64,000 nt of DNA from Gammaproteobacteria bacterium (GTDB taxonomy: Bacteria; Pseudomonadota; Gammaproteobacteria; Pseudomonadales; Pseudohongiellaceae), in contig JAGYKB010000002.1 in assembly GCA_018401885.1 (NCBI GenBank), positions 124,001-188,000 of the forward strand, read 5' to 3'. This document shows, piece by piece, positions 44,523-54,439 of the stretch. How positions within the stretch are numbered: position 1 is the first letter of the stretch; every line of letters begins with the position of its first letter. Under the pieces are notes generated by a model. The model saw only the letters and a list, made by a program, of their open reading frames with translations. It did no database searches and was not told the DNA's origin. Made by a program: the position numbers and the translations under genes.

Positions 44523-45639
44523 CGATTTCGCCGGTCGTGCGTTTGCGCAGATCGACCTCGATGCGTTCGCCAACAACATCGAGGCTATGCGCTCTGCCTG
44601 CTCAGGACAGTCCTATCTTCCCATCATAAAAGCCAACGGCTACGGACACGGCCTCGAATCAATTGCCGGTGCGCTTCTTGCTCATGCAGATCGGGTCTCT
44701 CAATTTTCAAGCGCGCTTGAGGGCTGCGCAGTCGCCGCTCTTAGTGAAGCGCAAAGGCTGCGAGATTGTGGATGGGATCGGCCTATCGTTTTACTACCCG
44801 GTTTTATCGATTTAGCAGAGCTAAATGAGTGCAGGCGCCTTGGACTCGACCCAGTTATTCATTCGCCCTATCAGGCCGCGCTCTTGCTTGCGCAGCCAGA
44901 AGGAATCACTCGCGTGTGGTTAAAAGCCAACACGGGAATGAACCGCCTTGGGTTAAATGCCGCCGCGTGGCGCGAAGCGTACAACGCGTTAACCGCCGTA
45001 CCCAATCTTGATGTTGTCGCTATGTCTCATCTTGCGTGTGCAGACGAACTCGATTCGCCGGCAACAACGAAGCAACGAGAAGCGTTCGATTCACTGCTTG
45101 CAACTGCGGGCTCAGTAAGAAGAACTCTTGCAGCATCGGGGGGTATCCTTGCGTGGCCGCAAACGCATTACGATATCGTGCGACCGGGGATTATGCTGTA
45201 CGGAAGCTCACCTTTTGCAGCGCGCAGCGCCCAGAGTCTCGATCTTGCACCGGTAATGACTCTTAGGTCGCGGCTTATTGCGGTTAATGATCTTAACGCG
45301 GGGGATGCTGTCGGCTATGGCGGGACTTTTGTTGCAGACAAGCCAATGCGCATTGGCGTCGTGTCGATAGGCTACGGCGATGGCTATCCGCGCAAAGCAC
45401 CGACAGGCACACCGGTTTTGGTAGAGACCGCGACTGGTAAGCGGAGAACGACGCTGGTGGGTCGCGTGTCGATGGACATGATAACGATAGATGTTACCGA
45501 CCTGCAGGTTGATGTCGGTGCGAGCGTCGTTCTTTGGGGTGAAGGCCTGCCCGCAGACGATATTGCACAGCACTGCCAGACCATTGCCTATGAACTATTC
45601 TGTCAGGTAACTGCGCGCGTGCCGCGTCAAACAAGCTGA
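44515..45639 (+). CDS. alr: Alanine racemase
   Basis: PLP enzyme converting L- to D-alanine for peptidoglycan. The PLP lysine is Lys39 in IIKANGYGHG; the other catalytic residue is in the C-terminal beta domain (VGYGGTFVADKP). The RPGIMLYGSSPF segment and GRVSMDMITID are typical. ATG at 44515 overlaps the dnaB end; an in-frame ATG lies ten codons upstream. Length 374 aa is normal. Confidence 0.95.
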   Translation: MSSDFAGRAFAQIDLDAFANNIEAMRSACSGQSYLPIIKANGYGHGLESIAGALLAHADRVSQFSSALEGCAVAALSEAQRLRDCGWDRPIVLLPGFIDLAELNECRRLGLDPVIHSPYQAALLLAQPEGITRVWLKANTGMNRLGLNAAAWREAYNALTAVPNLDVVAMSHLACADELDSPATTKQREAFDSLLATAGSVRRTLAASGGILAWPQTHYDIVRPGIMLYGSSPFAARSAQSLDLAPVMTLRSRLIAVNDLNAGDAVGYGGTFVADKPMRIGVVSIGYGDGYPRKAPTGTPVLVETATGKRRTTLVGRVSMDMITIDVTDLQVDVGASVVLWGEGLPADDIAQHCQTIAYELFCQVTARVPRQTS

Positions 45640-45679
45640 ACTGTCACACGCTTCGCACTTTTTGCAACGAGTAATCTAG

Positions 45680-47056
45680 ATGGCGAAATCTAAAATAGCA
45701 TTTGTTTGCACCGATTGTGGCAGCGAACACGGACAGTGGCAGGGCCAGTGCGCCTCATGCAAAGCCTGGAATACCTTGTCTCAGATTAATCTCGGAGCGA
45801 GCACCTCACCTGCCACTAAGGCTGATTTTCGCAAGCCCGGCGGCTACAGCGGCGACGTATCCGATGTCCAGAATTTATCGGACATCGACCTCGAGGCGCT
45901 ACCTCGGTTCTCTACTACTATCGACGAACTGGATCGTGTGTTGGGTGGCGGACTCGTTCCTGGCTCAGTGATATTGATCGGCGGTAATCCGGGAGCGGGT
46001 AAAAGCACGCTGCTTTTGCAAGTCATGTGTCTGCTCGCCCACTCCGGCAAACCTGCGCTCTATGTCACAGGTGAGGAATCCCTGCAGCAAGTTGGCATGC
46101 GCGCCAAGCGGCTGCGGCTGCCCGAAGACAATTTGAAAATGCTTGCCGAAACTAACGTCGAAACCATCTGCAAAGCGGCACAAACGCACAAGCCAGCGCT
46201 GCTCGTTGTAGATTCGATACAGGTTATGCATTCCGCTGACGTCGCTTCGGCGCCTGGCAGCGTGTCGCAGGTACGCGAGTCTGCTGCGTATTTAATTCAG
46301 TACGCGAAGCAAACTAACACGGTGCTGTTTTTGGTTGGGCACGTCACCAAGGAAGGTAATCTCGCAGGCCCCAAAGTGCTCGAGCATATGATCGACTGTT
46401 TTATCATGCTCGAAGGCGGAAGCGAGTCAAAATACCGTGTTTTACGCGGTCAGAAGAACCGCTTTGGTGCGGTTAACGAGCTTGGCGTGTTTGGCATGAC
46501 CGAGCTGGGTCTTAAAGAAGTAAAAAACCCCTCCGCGATTTTTCTCGCGCGTACCGAAGAAGAATCTGCCGGCTCGATTGTTATGGTGCTGTGGGAGGGG
46601 ACGCGGCCGCTGCTTGTCGAGATACAGGCGCTCGTCGATGCGACACAGCTGGGTAACCCGCGCCGCGTAACCGTTGGTTTGGATCAGAATCGCCTTGCCA
46701 TGCTGCTTGCCGTGCTTCATCGTCACGGTGGATTGTATATGGCTGACCAGGATGTATTTGTAAACGTTGTCGGCGGTGTAAAGGTTACCGAGACAAGCGC
46801 TGATCTCGCTTTACTGCTCGCGGTAGTATCGAGTTTCCGAGATCAAGCGCTGCCGCGCGAACTTGTTGTCTTCGGCGAAGTTGGCTTAGCGGGTGAGATC
46901 CGTCCTGTACCGGGTGGTCAAGAAAGGTTGAGGGAGGCGGCGAAACATGGATTTAAGCGTGCTATCGTGCCCAAGGCTAATGTGCCGAAAACCCCCATAC
47001 CCGGTATGGAGGTCGTCGGCATTTCGAAAATCTCCCAGGCGCTTGACGCTCTTTGA
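45680..47056 (+). CDS. radA: DNA repair protein RadA
   Basis: A RecA-like branch-migration ATPase of 458 aa. It has an N-terminal C4 zinc finger (CTDCGSEHGQWQGQCASC), Walker A GNPGAGKST, the RadA-specific KNRFG motif, and a C-terminal Lon-protease-like domain (VNVVGGVKVTETSADLALLLA ends before GEVGLAGEIRPV). It stands downstream of alr with a 40-base gap. Confidence 0.95.
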   Translation: MAKSKIAFVCTDCGSEHGQWQGQCASCKAWNTLSQINLGASTSPATKADFRKPGGYSGDVSDVQNLSDIDLEALPRFSTTIDELDRVLGGGLVPGSVILIGGNPGAGKSTLLLQVMCLLAHSGKPALYVTGEESLQQVGMRAKRLRLPEDNLKMLAETNVETICKAAQTHKPALLVVDSIQVMHSADVASAPGSVSQVRESAAYLIQYAKQTNTVLFLVGHVTKEGNLAGPKVLEHMIDCFIMLEGGSESKYRVLRGQKNRFGAVNELGVFGMTELGLKEVKNPSAIFLARTEEESAGSIVMVLWEGTRPLLVEIQALVDATQLGNPRRVTVGLDQNRLAMLLAVLHRHGGLYMADQDVFVNVVGGVKVTETSADLALLLAVVSSFRDQALPRELVVFGEVGLAGEIRPVPGGQERLREAAKHGFKRAIVPKANVPKTPIPGMEVVGISKISQALDAL

Positions 47057-47094
47057 TGCGCGTCCAAAACCGCGGTGCGAGCAGCGCCCCGTCT

Positions 47095-47120
47095 ACAGCC
47101 CTCGTCAATTAGGGCTGTTT
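47095..47120 (+). terminator. Weak terminator hairpin after radA
   Basis: ACAGCCCT (47095-47102) and AGGGCTGT (47111-47118) form an 8-bp stem followed only by TT. It overlaps the stop codon of the convergent M20 gene, so it could act on both. Confidence 0.45.
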
Positions 47121-48443
47121 CGCTAAGCGGCCGATTAATACAACGCTCAGCTGTGCGCGTTCGACAAGTGAGCTGATACGCCCTTGTTCGCGTTTTGAGT
47201 GCGCGCCCGTGCCGTCGCTACCGAGAGAGTCCAGCGTCGGTAGTCCTGCCGCTTGGGTCAAGGAACCGTCGGTTCCGCCGCCGGAGTCTGTCACGGTTAA
47301 TTCTTGGCCCAGTAATTTTCCAATGGCGATGGTCTTGTTGAGCAACAGATCCGATTGCTCGGTGGGAATCTTGGGCGGACGGTGCAAGCTGGTCCAGCTA
47401 TTGGTGGAGAGTTCGCCCGAATCAACAGGGTAGCTGTAGACACTGCTGAAAATTTCTTCCCAGCGTTTTACCGCATCCAACCCCTGTTGCGGCTCAGGAT
47501 AGCGCAAATCGACTAGAGCTTCTGCGCAGGGCGCTATCGTATTGCGTGCTTCACCGCCATTGATAACCCCGACATTTACCGTCACGCCGCTTTCGTAGTC
47601 GGTCATGTTTTCGATTTGAACGATTTTGTAGGCAAGCTCTTTAATCGCCGAGCGTCCCTGTTGATGGGCGCCGCCCGCATGAGAGGCTCGGCCATTGACG
47701 ACGAACCGCGCCTGGCCCAAGCCTTTGCGCGCGCGAGTCAGTCGATTATTTCCCGAGGACTCATACACCAGACCGTAATCGTGCAGAGCCGCCTGTTGTT
47801 CGACATATTTGCGCGAACTTAATGAGCCAACTTCTTCGTCTGAGTTGAGCAGAATGCTGATAGCTTTGTCCTCTAGCTCGCCGAAATGATTCAGTGCTTT
47901 TAATGCATAAAGCATCACGACGAGGCCACCCTTCATATCTGACACGCCCGGGCCATAGGCGATATCGCCCTCACGCGAGAAGGTTTGGAAAGGACTGTCG
48001 AGAGGGAATACGGTGTCGACGTGACCTATCATCAGTAGGCGTTTGCCTTCGCCCGCTTTGGTGGCGAGGAGATGGTCTGCTACGTCTAAGGTGTATTCGC
48101 TGCCGGGGCAGCTAGGCATATCGATAACGTCCCCTGCAAGCGAACGCGAGTCGAAGCCGAGCTGCAGGAGCTCGGTATTGAGAAGGCCGATCACCTCGGT
48201 GACGCCGGCTTTATTGAGCGTGCCGGTGTTGATGTTGGTTAATCGCTCTAAAAGCGCAACCATCTCGTCTTCTTGCTCTGCTACCCAGTTGATAATTTCG
48301 CGCTCTTGGTTTGATAAAGGCGACTCGACCATCGCCGATTGAGCGACGCTAGATTGAGCAAAAAGCATGTGACTAAAGAAAAGGCTCGCGCCGAAGATTC
48401 GCAGGGTCATTCTGCTGAGGCACCGAGGAGTTGATCTATGCAT
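47109..48443 (-). CDS. M20 family zinc metallopeptidase, exported
   Basis: A 444-aa peptidase of the carboxypeptidase G2 type (M20A/M20D group). It has a signal peptide (residues about 12-35, ending SSVAQS), the zinc ligands in MIGHVDTVF and GVSDMKGG, the catalytic Glu pair in NSDEEVGS, a dimerisation domain, and the late DGTGAHSKREQ. It probably releases glutamate-type C-terminal residues in the periplasm; the substrate is not known. The start is uncertain: a second Met at codon 12 also fits. Confidence 0.85.
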   Translation of the reverse strand: MHRSTPRCLSRMTLRIFGASLFFSHMLFAQSSVAQSAMVESPLSNQEREIINWVAEQEDEMVALLERLTNINTGTLNKAGVTEVIGLLNTELLQLGFDSRSLAGDVIDMPSCPGSEYTLDVADHLLATKAGEGKRLLMIGHVDTVFPLDSPFQTFSREGDIAYGPGVSDMKGGLVVMLYALKALNHFGELEDKAISILLNSDEEVGSLSSRKYVEQQAALHDYGLVYESSGNNRLTRARKGLGQARFVVNGRASHAGGAHQQGRSAIKELAYKIVQIENMTDYESGVTVNVGVINGGEARNTIAPCAEALVDLRYPEPQQGLDAVKRWEEIFSSVYSYPVDSGELSTNSWTSLHRPPKIPTEQSDLLLNKTIAIGKLLGQELTVTDSGGGTDGSLTQAAGLPTLDSLGSDGTGAHSKREQGRISSLVERAQLSVVLIGRLAKQP

Positions 48444-48556
48444 GGGAAGGGGTCCGTAGTTTGGTCTCGATAGAGTACACTAGGTAAAAGCTAGCACGGC
48501 GGGCCCTTCGGGTCACGCCTACGGGTATTATTGCCTTAAAGAACAGGGAAATTGGC

Positions 48557-49537
48557 ATGGCAGTTATCGAGCCCGAGGTGGGCAGCACAATCCTCAGTAT
48601 TCAGCAGCTGAGCAAAGTCTATGCCGGAGGGTTTGCGGCACTTAAATCGGTTAGCCTCGATATTAAGGCGGGCGAGATAATCGCGCTACTCGGGCCGAAC
48701 GGTGCGGGTAAAACTACGCTGATATCGACCATCTGCGGTCTCGTGCAGCCTAGTAGTGGGCGTGTTCTCGTCGCGGGTCATGACATCACGACCGATTATC
48801 GGATAACTCGCGCGCTCATCGGGCTTGTGCCACAGGAGCTCACGACAGATTCCTTCGAGACGGTATGGAATACAGTCTCGTTTTCGCGCGGACTTTTCGG
48901 CAGGGCGCCCGATCCTGCTCACATTGAGCGTGTTCTGCGTTCGCTTTCGCTGTGGGATAAGAAAGACAATATGCTGCGCACGCTGTCGGGCGGGATGAAG
49001 CGCCGTGTGCTCATCGCCAAAGCGCTGTCGCATGAGCCCCGAATTTTATTTCTCGATGAGCCGACAGCCGGCGTTGACGTGTCGCTGCGCAAAGACATGT
49101 GGGCGATCGTAAGCGATCTTCGCGCCAGCGGAGTGACGATAATCCTTACTACCCACTATATCGAAGAAGCGGAGGAGATTGCTGACCGCATCGGCGTGAT
49201 CAATCACGGTGAATTGATTCTGGTTGAGGAGAAGCGCGCATTAATGGCCAAGCTGGGCAAGAAGCAGCTTGAGCTGGAGCTATTCGATCCGCTCGAGGGG
49301 CTGCCCAATAGTCTTGCACCCTTCGGACTCGAGCTGTCAGCCAATGGGCTCAAACTGATCTATACCTTCGACACCACCGAGTCGGGTGAGAACAATATCT
49401 CTAGCGTGTTAGAGGCGCTGCGTGAAGCGGGCATTACTTTTAAAGACCTGCACACTTCGCAGAGCTCACTCGAGGAAATTTTCGTGGGACTGGTTAATCA
49501 GCCCGCCGATGGCATCGCGCAAGGAGCTGCAACATGA
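48557..49537 (+). CDS. ABC transporter ATP-binding protein
   Basis: Nucleotide-binding subunit of a YadG/ABC-2-type exporter, 326 aa. Walker A is [10 protein letters not shown], the signature is LSGGMKRRV, Walker B is [11 protein letters not shown] and the H-loop is [12 protein letters not shown]-terminal DUF4162-like tail of about 80 residues follows. The stop overlaps the permease start by ATGA. The exported molecule is not known. Confidence 0.93.
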   Translation: MAVIEPEVGSTILSIQQLSKVYAGGFAALKSVSLDIKAGEIIALLGPNGAGKTTLISTICGLVQPSSGRVLVAGHDITTDYRITRALIGLVPQELTTDSFETVWNTVSFSRGLFGRAPDPAHIERVLRSLSLWDKKDNMLRTLSGGMKRRVLIAKALSHEPRILFLDEPTAGVDVSLRKDMWAIVSDLRASGVTIILTTHYIEEAEEIADRIGVINHGELILVEEKRALMAKLGKKQLELELFDPLEGLPNSLAPFGLELSANGLKLIYTFDTTESGENNISSVLEALREAGITFKDLHTSQSSLEEIFVGLVNQPADGIAQGAAT

Positions 49538-50319
49538 GCACGATATTGAGTAGAGTGATGAATTATTATGCGGTGCTGGCAATCTATAAATTTGAAATGG
49601 CACGCATGCGCAGAACTTTGCTGCAGAGCATCGTGACGCCGGTGCTCACGACGTCGTTGTACTTTATCGTTTTCGGCGCTGCAATCGGTTCACGCATTCA
49701 GGAGGTAGGCGGCGTCGGCTATGGGGCGTTTATTGTCCCTGGACTTATCATGCTGAGCCTGCTGACTAATAGTATTAGCAACGCGTCGTTTGGAATTTAT
49801 TTTCCTAAGTTTTCGGGCACAGTGTATGAAGTGCTGTCGGCGCCGGTGTCGACACTCGAAGTGGTGCTCGGCTATGTCGGCGCCGCGGCGACCAAGGCAA
49901 TCATCTTAGGCTTAATAATCCTCGCGACGGCGGGGTTTTTCATCGAGCTGCGTATCGCTCATCCGATTATTATGCTGCTCTTTATTGTGCTCACAGCACT
50001 TTCGTTTAGCCTGTTTGGTTTCATACTTGGCATTTGGGCCGACAATTTCGAGAAGCTGTCTATCGTACCTGCGCTCATTATTACGCCGCTGGTATTCCTT
50101 GGGGGCAGCTTCTATTCCACCGATATGTTGCCACCTGTGTGGCAGTCCATTTCGCTCATGAATCCTGTGCTGTATCTTGTCAGCGGCCTGCGCTGGAGTT
50201 TCTATGAAATATCTGAGGTAAACGTCTGGGTGAGCCTCGTCGGCGTGAGCTTGTTTTTGCTGGTCTGCCTCGGTGTTGTCTATGCGATTTTCCGCACGGG
50301 CTATCGCCTGCGTCCCTAG
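49534..50319 (+). CDS. ABC-2 type transporter permease
   Basis: YadH-like permease of 261 aa with six membrane spans and the ABC-2 signature near [24 protein letters not shown] (ILTPLxFLGGxFY core). Overlaps the ATPase gene by four bases, so both form one exporter. Confidence 0.92.
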   Translation: MSTILSRVMNYYAVLAIYKFEMARMRRTLLQSIVTPVLTTSLYFIVFGAAIGSRIQEVGGVGYGAFIVPGLIMLSLLTNSISNASFGIYFPKFSGTVYEVLSAPVSTLEVVLGYVGAAATKAIILGLIILATAGFFIELRIAHPIIMLLFIVLTALSFSLFGFILGIWADNFEKLSIVPALIITPLVFLGGSFYSTDMLPPVWQSISLMNPVLYLVSGLRWSFYEISEVNVWVSLVGVSLFLLVCLGVVYAIFRTGYRLRP

Positions 50320-50501
50320 CTAGCGAATCGGGCGAGCCTCCCACGCAGTTGGAAGAGTGCTCGCTGAGTCGAGGGTTAGGTCGCTGTAGCGAGTTGCTAG
50401 TCTACTTGGTGTAAAAGAGGTGAAGAGATATACTCGGGCGCTATTAGAAAGACCCAAAATATCAATAAGCGGCTCTTAACCGCGACTCGGGAGAACCAAC
50501 C

Positions 50502-51875
50502 ATGCCAACCCTTGCCATCGTCAATGTCGTGCTATTTGCGGGACTTTTAGGTGTTCTCTACCAATTTGGTCAACGCGAAAGCTGGACTTTGTCGCGCCGC
50601 GTGTTACTCGGTTTAGTTGGCGGCACAGTTTTCGGCTTTATCCTTTCGGCAGTCTACGGCGACAATCAGGCGGTTCTCGACTCAACTCTCGAGTGGACGA
50701 ACATCATCGGCTCGTCCTATGTGTCCTTACTGCGCATGATTATCATGCCGCTGATTCTGATTACGATGATCGCCGCGGTGATTAAGGTGGACGAGATTAA
50801 GTCGCTCGGCAAGATCGGCGGCACGGTCGTCTCTGTGCTTATCATTACCACGGTGATTGCCGCGCTCGTCGGCGTTGGCATTGCCCTATTGTTTAACCTC
50901 AACGCTGCCGATCTTGGAGCCGGTGCCCGCGAGCTCGCGCGCGCTGAAGTGCTCGAGGCCCGTCGCGCTGCCGGCACGGATTACAGCGTTATTGGCACAT
51001 TAACGAATATCGTCCCGAATAATATCTTTGCCGATCTGGCAGACTCGCGCCCGCTTTCTATAATCGGGGTTGTGGTGTTTGGACTCTTGTTTGGTATAGC
51101 AGCTGCGCTTGTCGGTGAAGAGAATCCAGAGCGAGGCGAGCAGATTCGACGCTTTATCGAAACAACTCAAGCGGTTGTAATGCGGCTCGTTAAGATCGTG
51201 ATCTCACTCACTCCCTACGGCGTGCTTGCGCTGATGACTCGGGTCATCGTGACAACCGACGGCAGCGCAATACTCAATCTTATCAGCTTCGTCGTCGCCT
51301 CTTATATCGCTATCGCGATCATGTTTGTTGTGCATACCGCGCTGATTGGCGCCTTTGGCGGCAATATTCGCAGTTATTTTCAGAAAGTATGGCCGGTGTT
51401 GACCTTCGCCTTCGTGACTCGCAGTTCGGCGGCGACTATCCCGCTCACGATCCGCGCGCAGATCGAGGAGCTCAACGTGCCTGCGCCTATCGCCAATATT
51501 GCCGCCTCATTCGGCGCGACCATTGGACAAAATGGCTGTGCCGGACTTTACCCAGCGATGCTCGCGGTGATGGTCGCGGCATCTGGAGGCACAGAAATCT
51601 CACTGGAATTCGTGATTAGCCTCGTGTTAATTGTCGCTATCGGCTCGTTCGGTATTGCAGGTGTCGGTGGCGGAGCAACAAACGCGGCGCTCGTGGTGCT
51701 GCCCGCACTGGGTTTCCCTGTGACTATTGCAGCACTGCTCATCTCAATCGAACCTTTGATCGATATGGCGCGCACTGCGCTCAACGTTAACGGCTCTATT
51801 ACTGCGGGGATTATCACGTCTAAATTCCTCGGTTCGAAAGACACCGACGGCGTGCTTGCCGATTCCGACGTCTGA
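50502..51875 (+). CDS. Dicarboxylate/amino acid:cation symporter, TcyP-like
   Basis: Secondary transporter of the DAACS (SLC1-like) family, 457 aa, with about eight spans and the two re-entrant hairpins: hairpin 1 with TRSSAATIPLT and hairpin 2 with GGGATNAALVVL. It resembles the TcyP/L-cystine group in the N-terminal region. Ligand by family guess: cystine or another amino acid. GGGAGA lies before the ATG. The exported RidA protein follows. Confidence 0.85.
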   Translation: MPTLAIVNVVLFAGLLGVLYQFGQRESWTLSRRVLLGLVGGTVFGFILSAVYGDNQAVLDSTLEWTNIIGSSYVSLLRMIIMPLILITMIAAVIKVDEIKSLGKIGGTVVSVLIITTVIAALVGVGIALLFNLNAADLGAGARELARAEVLEARRAAGTDYSVIGTLTNIVPNNIFADLADSRPLSIIGVVVFGLLFGIAAALVGEENPERGEQIRRFIETTQAVVMRLVKIVISLTPYGVLALMTRVIVTTDGSAILNLISFVVASYIAIAIMFVVHTALIGAFGGNIRSYFQKVWPVLTFAFVTRSSAATIPLTIRAQIEELNVPAPIANIAASFGATIGQNGCAGLYPAMLAVMVAASGGTEISLEFVISLVLIVAIGSFGIAGVGGGATNAALVVLPALGFPVTIAALLISIEPLIDMARTALNVNGSITAGIITSKFLGSKDTDGVLADSDV

Positions 51876-51882
51876 GGTTTAT

Positions 51883-51900
51883 CCGCGGCTTATGCCGCGG
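51883..51900 (+). other. GC-rich hairpin after the symporter gene
   Basis: CCGCGGC-TTAT-GCCGCGG, a perfect 7-bp stem 8 bases past the stop codon. There is no T run, so it may protect the 3' end or slow transcription and is not a standard intrinsic terminator. Confidence 0.45.
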
Positions 51901-51982
51901 TAGACTCGGCAACTAAACATCGGCCTGCCACGCTGGCTGCTTGGACAATTCAGATTACGATAAATTAAAAGGAAATTTGCTC

Positions 51983-52459
51983 ATGTATAGTCGCGTAAAA
52001 TCATTGTTAGCTCTCGCTGTATTCGCATCACTCAGCTTCACCTCGGTGGTAACCGCCGACGAAATCGTGCGCACAGGTGAGGGCCGTAATTTTTATAACA
52101 ATATCTCGATCCCGCCCGGCGCCGAAACGCTCTATTTAAGCGGTTCCGGCGCGCGTCCACTCGAGGACGGCACATGGGGTGATATGGAGCAACAGACCAT
52201 CGACACGTTTAGCCGATTCAAAGAGACGTTGGAGTCGCAGGGTTGGTCGATGGAAGATATCGTTCAGGTGCGCGCATTTGCGGTCGCAGGCCCTTATGGC
52301 GAGCTCGACTTTGCGGGTTTCAACAGCGGTTACCAGCAGTTCTTTGGCACAGATGAAAATCCCATGAAGCCCGTTCGTTCTTTCGTTCAGATCGCAGGCT
52401 TAGTTGTCGAAGGGTGGTTGATCGAAATCGAAATCCGCGCAGCACGTATGCCAAAGTAA
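51983..52459 (+). CDS. Exported RidA-family protein
   Basis: A 158-aa protein made of a signal peptide (residues 1-22, ending SVVTADE) and a RidA/YjgF/UK114 domain: LYLSGSGARPLEDG, the helix MEQQTIDTFSRFKETLESQGW, and GLVVEGWLIEIEIRAARM. Cytoplasmic RidA deaminates reactive enamines; exported versions are known but unexplained. The Arg that binds substrate in active RidA (in a segment like RxxVxV.LP) is not clearly kept, so activity is uncertain. AAAAGGAAA supports the ATG at 51983. A terminator follows. Confidence 0.82.
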   Translation: MYSRVKSLLALAVFASLSFTSVVTADEIVRTGEGRNFYNNISIPPGAETLYLSGSGARPLEDGTWGDMEQQTIDTFSRFKETLESQGWSMEDIVQVRAFAVAGPYGELDFAGFNSGYQQFFGTDENPMKPVRSFVQIAGLVVEGWLIEIEIRAARMPK

Positions 52460-52494
52460 GCACTTTTGAGCCTCAGTGCCGCGAAGTCTATGAG

Positions 52495-52524
52495 CCCTCG
52501 GTCGAGATGCCGGGGGTTTTTTTT
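52495..52524 (+). terminator. Rho-independent terminator after the RidA gene
   Basis: CCCTCGG (52495-52501) pairs with CCGGGGG (52510-52516) with one G-T pair and an 8-nt loop, followed by eight T. Confidence 0.88.
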
Positions 52525-52545
52525 GCCAGGCGCCTGCACATAGGC

Positions 52546-53247
52546 CTAGGGTATGAGTGCACGGATTTGCTGTTTAAAGTCGTCGGGGCTGAGGCCAGTT
52601 ATCGAGTCGCGGTCGATAGCGACAATGCCCTCGGCGGCATTGGGGTCTGCGGCAATACGCAGCGGCGACAGGACGCGCGACTGCGTCGATGGCGTACCTG
52701 TTGAAGCTCCTAACGTCTGCGTCGATTGCGAGCCGGAGACCACCTCGGTAGGTGAGATAGCGATAATGGGTTTAGCGTCGACGGTCGTCATGCTTTCAAC
52801 ACCATCGACGGTCTTTATGAGATATTGCCCTTGCGACCAGCCGAGTAGAGGGTTTATTAAATCTCGGCTTAACGACTCGACAAAATAGATGCCGCGTTCG
52901 CCCAATTGAGGAAGGCGCGAGCCGTTAACCTCTAGCACTTCACCGTTCAGCGAGCCTCCGAGAAACTTCAGCTCTATATCAGTAGCACCGGTGTCTCCCT
53001 TGATGATGTCGATAACGCGAAAAGTGACATACGTATTGACCATGCCGCGATTGCCGGATCGCAGCGCCTCTACTGAAATCACTTCGCCTTCGAACACAAA
53101 CTCAGCCTGCTCGCTCAGGCTGTTGACCGAAAGGCTCATCAGCGTGGTGCCGGACGCGCTGGCCGAGGCAAAAACCGCAAAGAGCAAAGAGACGCTAAAA
53201 AGTGACAAGGTCGATCTAAACGCTAAGCGGGCGATTGCAGTATTCAT
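52546..53247 (-). CDS. Exported protein of unknown function
   Basis: A 233-aa protein with a signal peptide ending in ASASA. The mature N-terminal part (LSEQAEFVFEGEVISVEA, TYVTFRVIDIIKGD) looks like a beta-rich OB-like or Ig-like domain; the C-terminal third is Ser/Thr/Pro-rich. It is similar in style to predicted secreted proteins found next to matrixin-like or PEP-CTERM proteins, but I cannot assign it. No enzyme motif is visible. Confidence 0.65.
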   Translation of the reverse strand: MNTAIARLAFRSTLSLFSVSLLFAVFASASASGTTLMSLSVNSLSEQAEFVFEGEVISVEALRSGNRGMVNTYVTFRVIDIIKGDTGATDIELKFLGGSLNGEVLEVNGSRLPQLGERGIYFVESLSRDLINPLLGWSQGQYLIKTVDGVESMTTVDAKPIIAISPTEVVSGSQSTQTLGASTGTPSTQSRVLSPLRIAADPNAAEGIVAIDRDSITGLSPDDFKQQIRALIP

Positions 53248-53330
53248 GTCACTCCTTTTGCGGGGTTATTGACAGGTCCTACGTTGCGGTCTGGATTGCG
53301 TCTGAGCTTACACACCACCCGATAGCCGCG

Positions 53331-54314
53331 CTAGGGCTCAATCAGCCAGGTTTGATGTATCTTGGGGTTGCGATGGAAATCGCGATCAAGGCTCTGGCGG
53401 CTAAAATCTTTTACACGATAACGCGCTGTAATCTCGGCGTCGAGTTTAAACCCGCGGCAGTTGTTAGAAAAGATGAGCAAGCCACCCGATGCCAGTCGCG
53501 CCATGCATCCGGCAATCAGCTTGGCATGATCGCGCTGAATATCGAGCACATTGTCGGTCTTTTTCGAGTTAGAAAATGTGGGTGGATCGAGGAAAATGAG
53601 ATCAAACAAGCCATTTTCGGTCTCAACGTCGCTCGCATCGAGGCTTGGCGGGCGTCTGTCGACCAAGGTCTCGAGAAACGCGACACAATCGGCGCGCTTT
53701 AGCCGATGCAGCTTTCCGCCAATTTTGTTTTCCTGATAGTTACGTCGAGCCCATTCGAGGTAGGTGTTGGACATATCGATACTCAGACTCGACGTCGCGC
53801 CACCTAACGCTGCGTGTACGCTCGCCGTTCCTGTATAGCAAAATAAGTTAAGAAAGCGCTTGCCGCGCGCTTTTTCAAAGATAAAGCGGCGAATCGCCCG
53901 ATGGTCTAAAAATAATCCAGTGTCTAGGTAATCGGTGAGATTCACATAAAGCTTTGCGCGACCCTCGCGAACGGTAAAGAACTTACCCTGATGATCCTCA
54001 GCCTCATATTGCTTTGCGCCGCGTTGGCGCTCGCGCGACTTAATAGTAAGAGCGCGGGCGGGGACACCGAGCACTTCATGCAACGCAAGCAGCATACCTT
54101 CCCGACGCGCCTCGACTTTGGCAGGGTCTATTTTTGCGGGCGCTTGATATTCCGCGACATGGATGCGCTTAGCATAAAGATCAACCGCAAACGCGAATTC
54201 GGGCAGGTCGGCATCGTAGAGCCGATAACACTCGATTCCCTGTTGTTGTGCCCACTTTCCTAGCACGCGCAGGTTTTTTTCTAGTCGGTTCTTGAGGTCG
54301 GTTATGTCGATCAT
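53331..54314 (-). CDS. rlmK: Stand-alone RlmK-type 23S rRNA methyltransferase
   Basis: A class I SAM methyltransferase equal to the C-terminal half of E. coli RlmKL. Its start IDITDLKNRLEKNLRVLGKW and YRLYDADLPEFAFAVDLY match the RlmK domain, which makes m7G2069. SAM motif I is FLNLFCYTGTASVHAA and the catalytic motif is IFLDPPTFSNS. At 327 aa there is no THUMP or RlmL half. The ATG at 54314 is the natural start; the 106 upstream codons are open but unlike RlmL and low in similarity. No good ribosome site is visible. Confidence 0.85.
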   Translation of the reverse strand: MIDITDLKNRLEKNLRVLGKWAQQQGIECYRLYDADLPEFAFAVDLYAKRIHVAEYQAPAKIDPAKVEARREGMLLALHEVLGVPARALTIKSRERQRGAKQYEAEDHQGKFFTVREGRAKLYVNLTDYLDTGLFLDHRAIRRFIFEKARGKRFLNLFCYTGTASVHAALGGATSSLSIDMSNTYLEWARRNYQENKIGGKLHRLKRADCVAFLETLVDRRPPSLDASDVETENGLFDLIFLDPPTFSNSKKTDNVLDIQRDHAKLIAGCMARLASGGLLIFSNNCRGFKLDAEITARYRVKDFSRQSLDRDFHRNPKIHQTWLIEP

Positions 54315-54439
54315 GAGGATGCTGCCAGTGTGTCGGAGAGTGTGTCGGAGAGTAAGTGGGCATTCGAGCTCGCTCCTTAGGTCTCCTATGATACGGCAAA
54401 ATAGCCTCGGGTTGTGAGGATCAAGATACTTGAACAACA

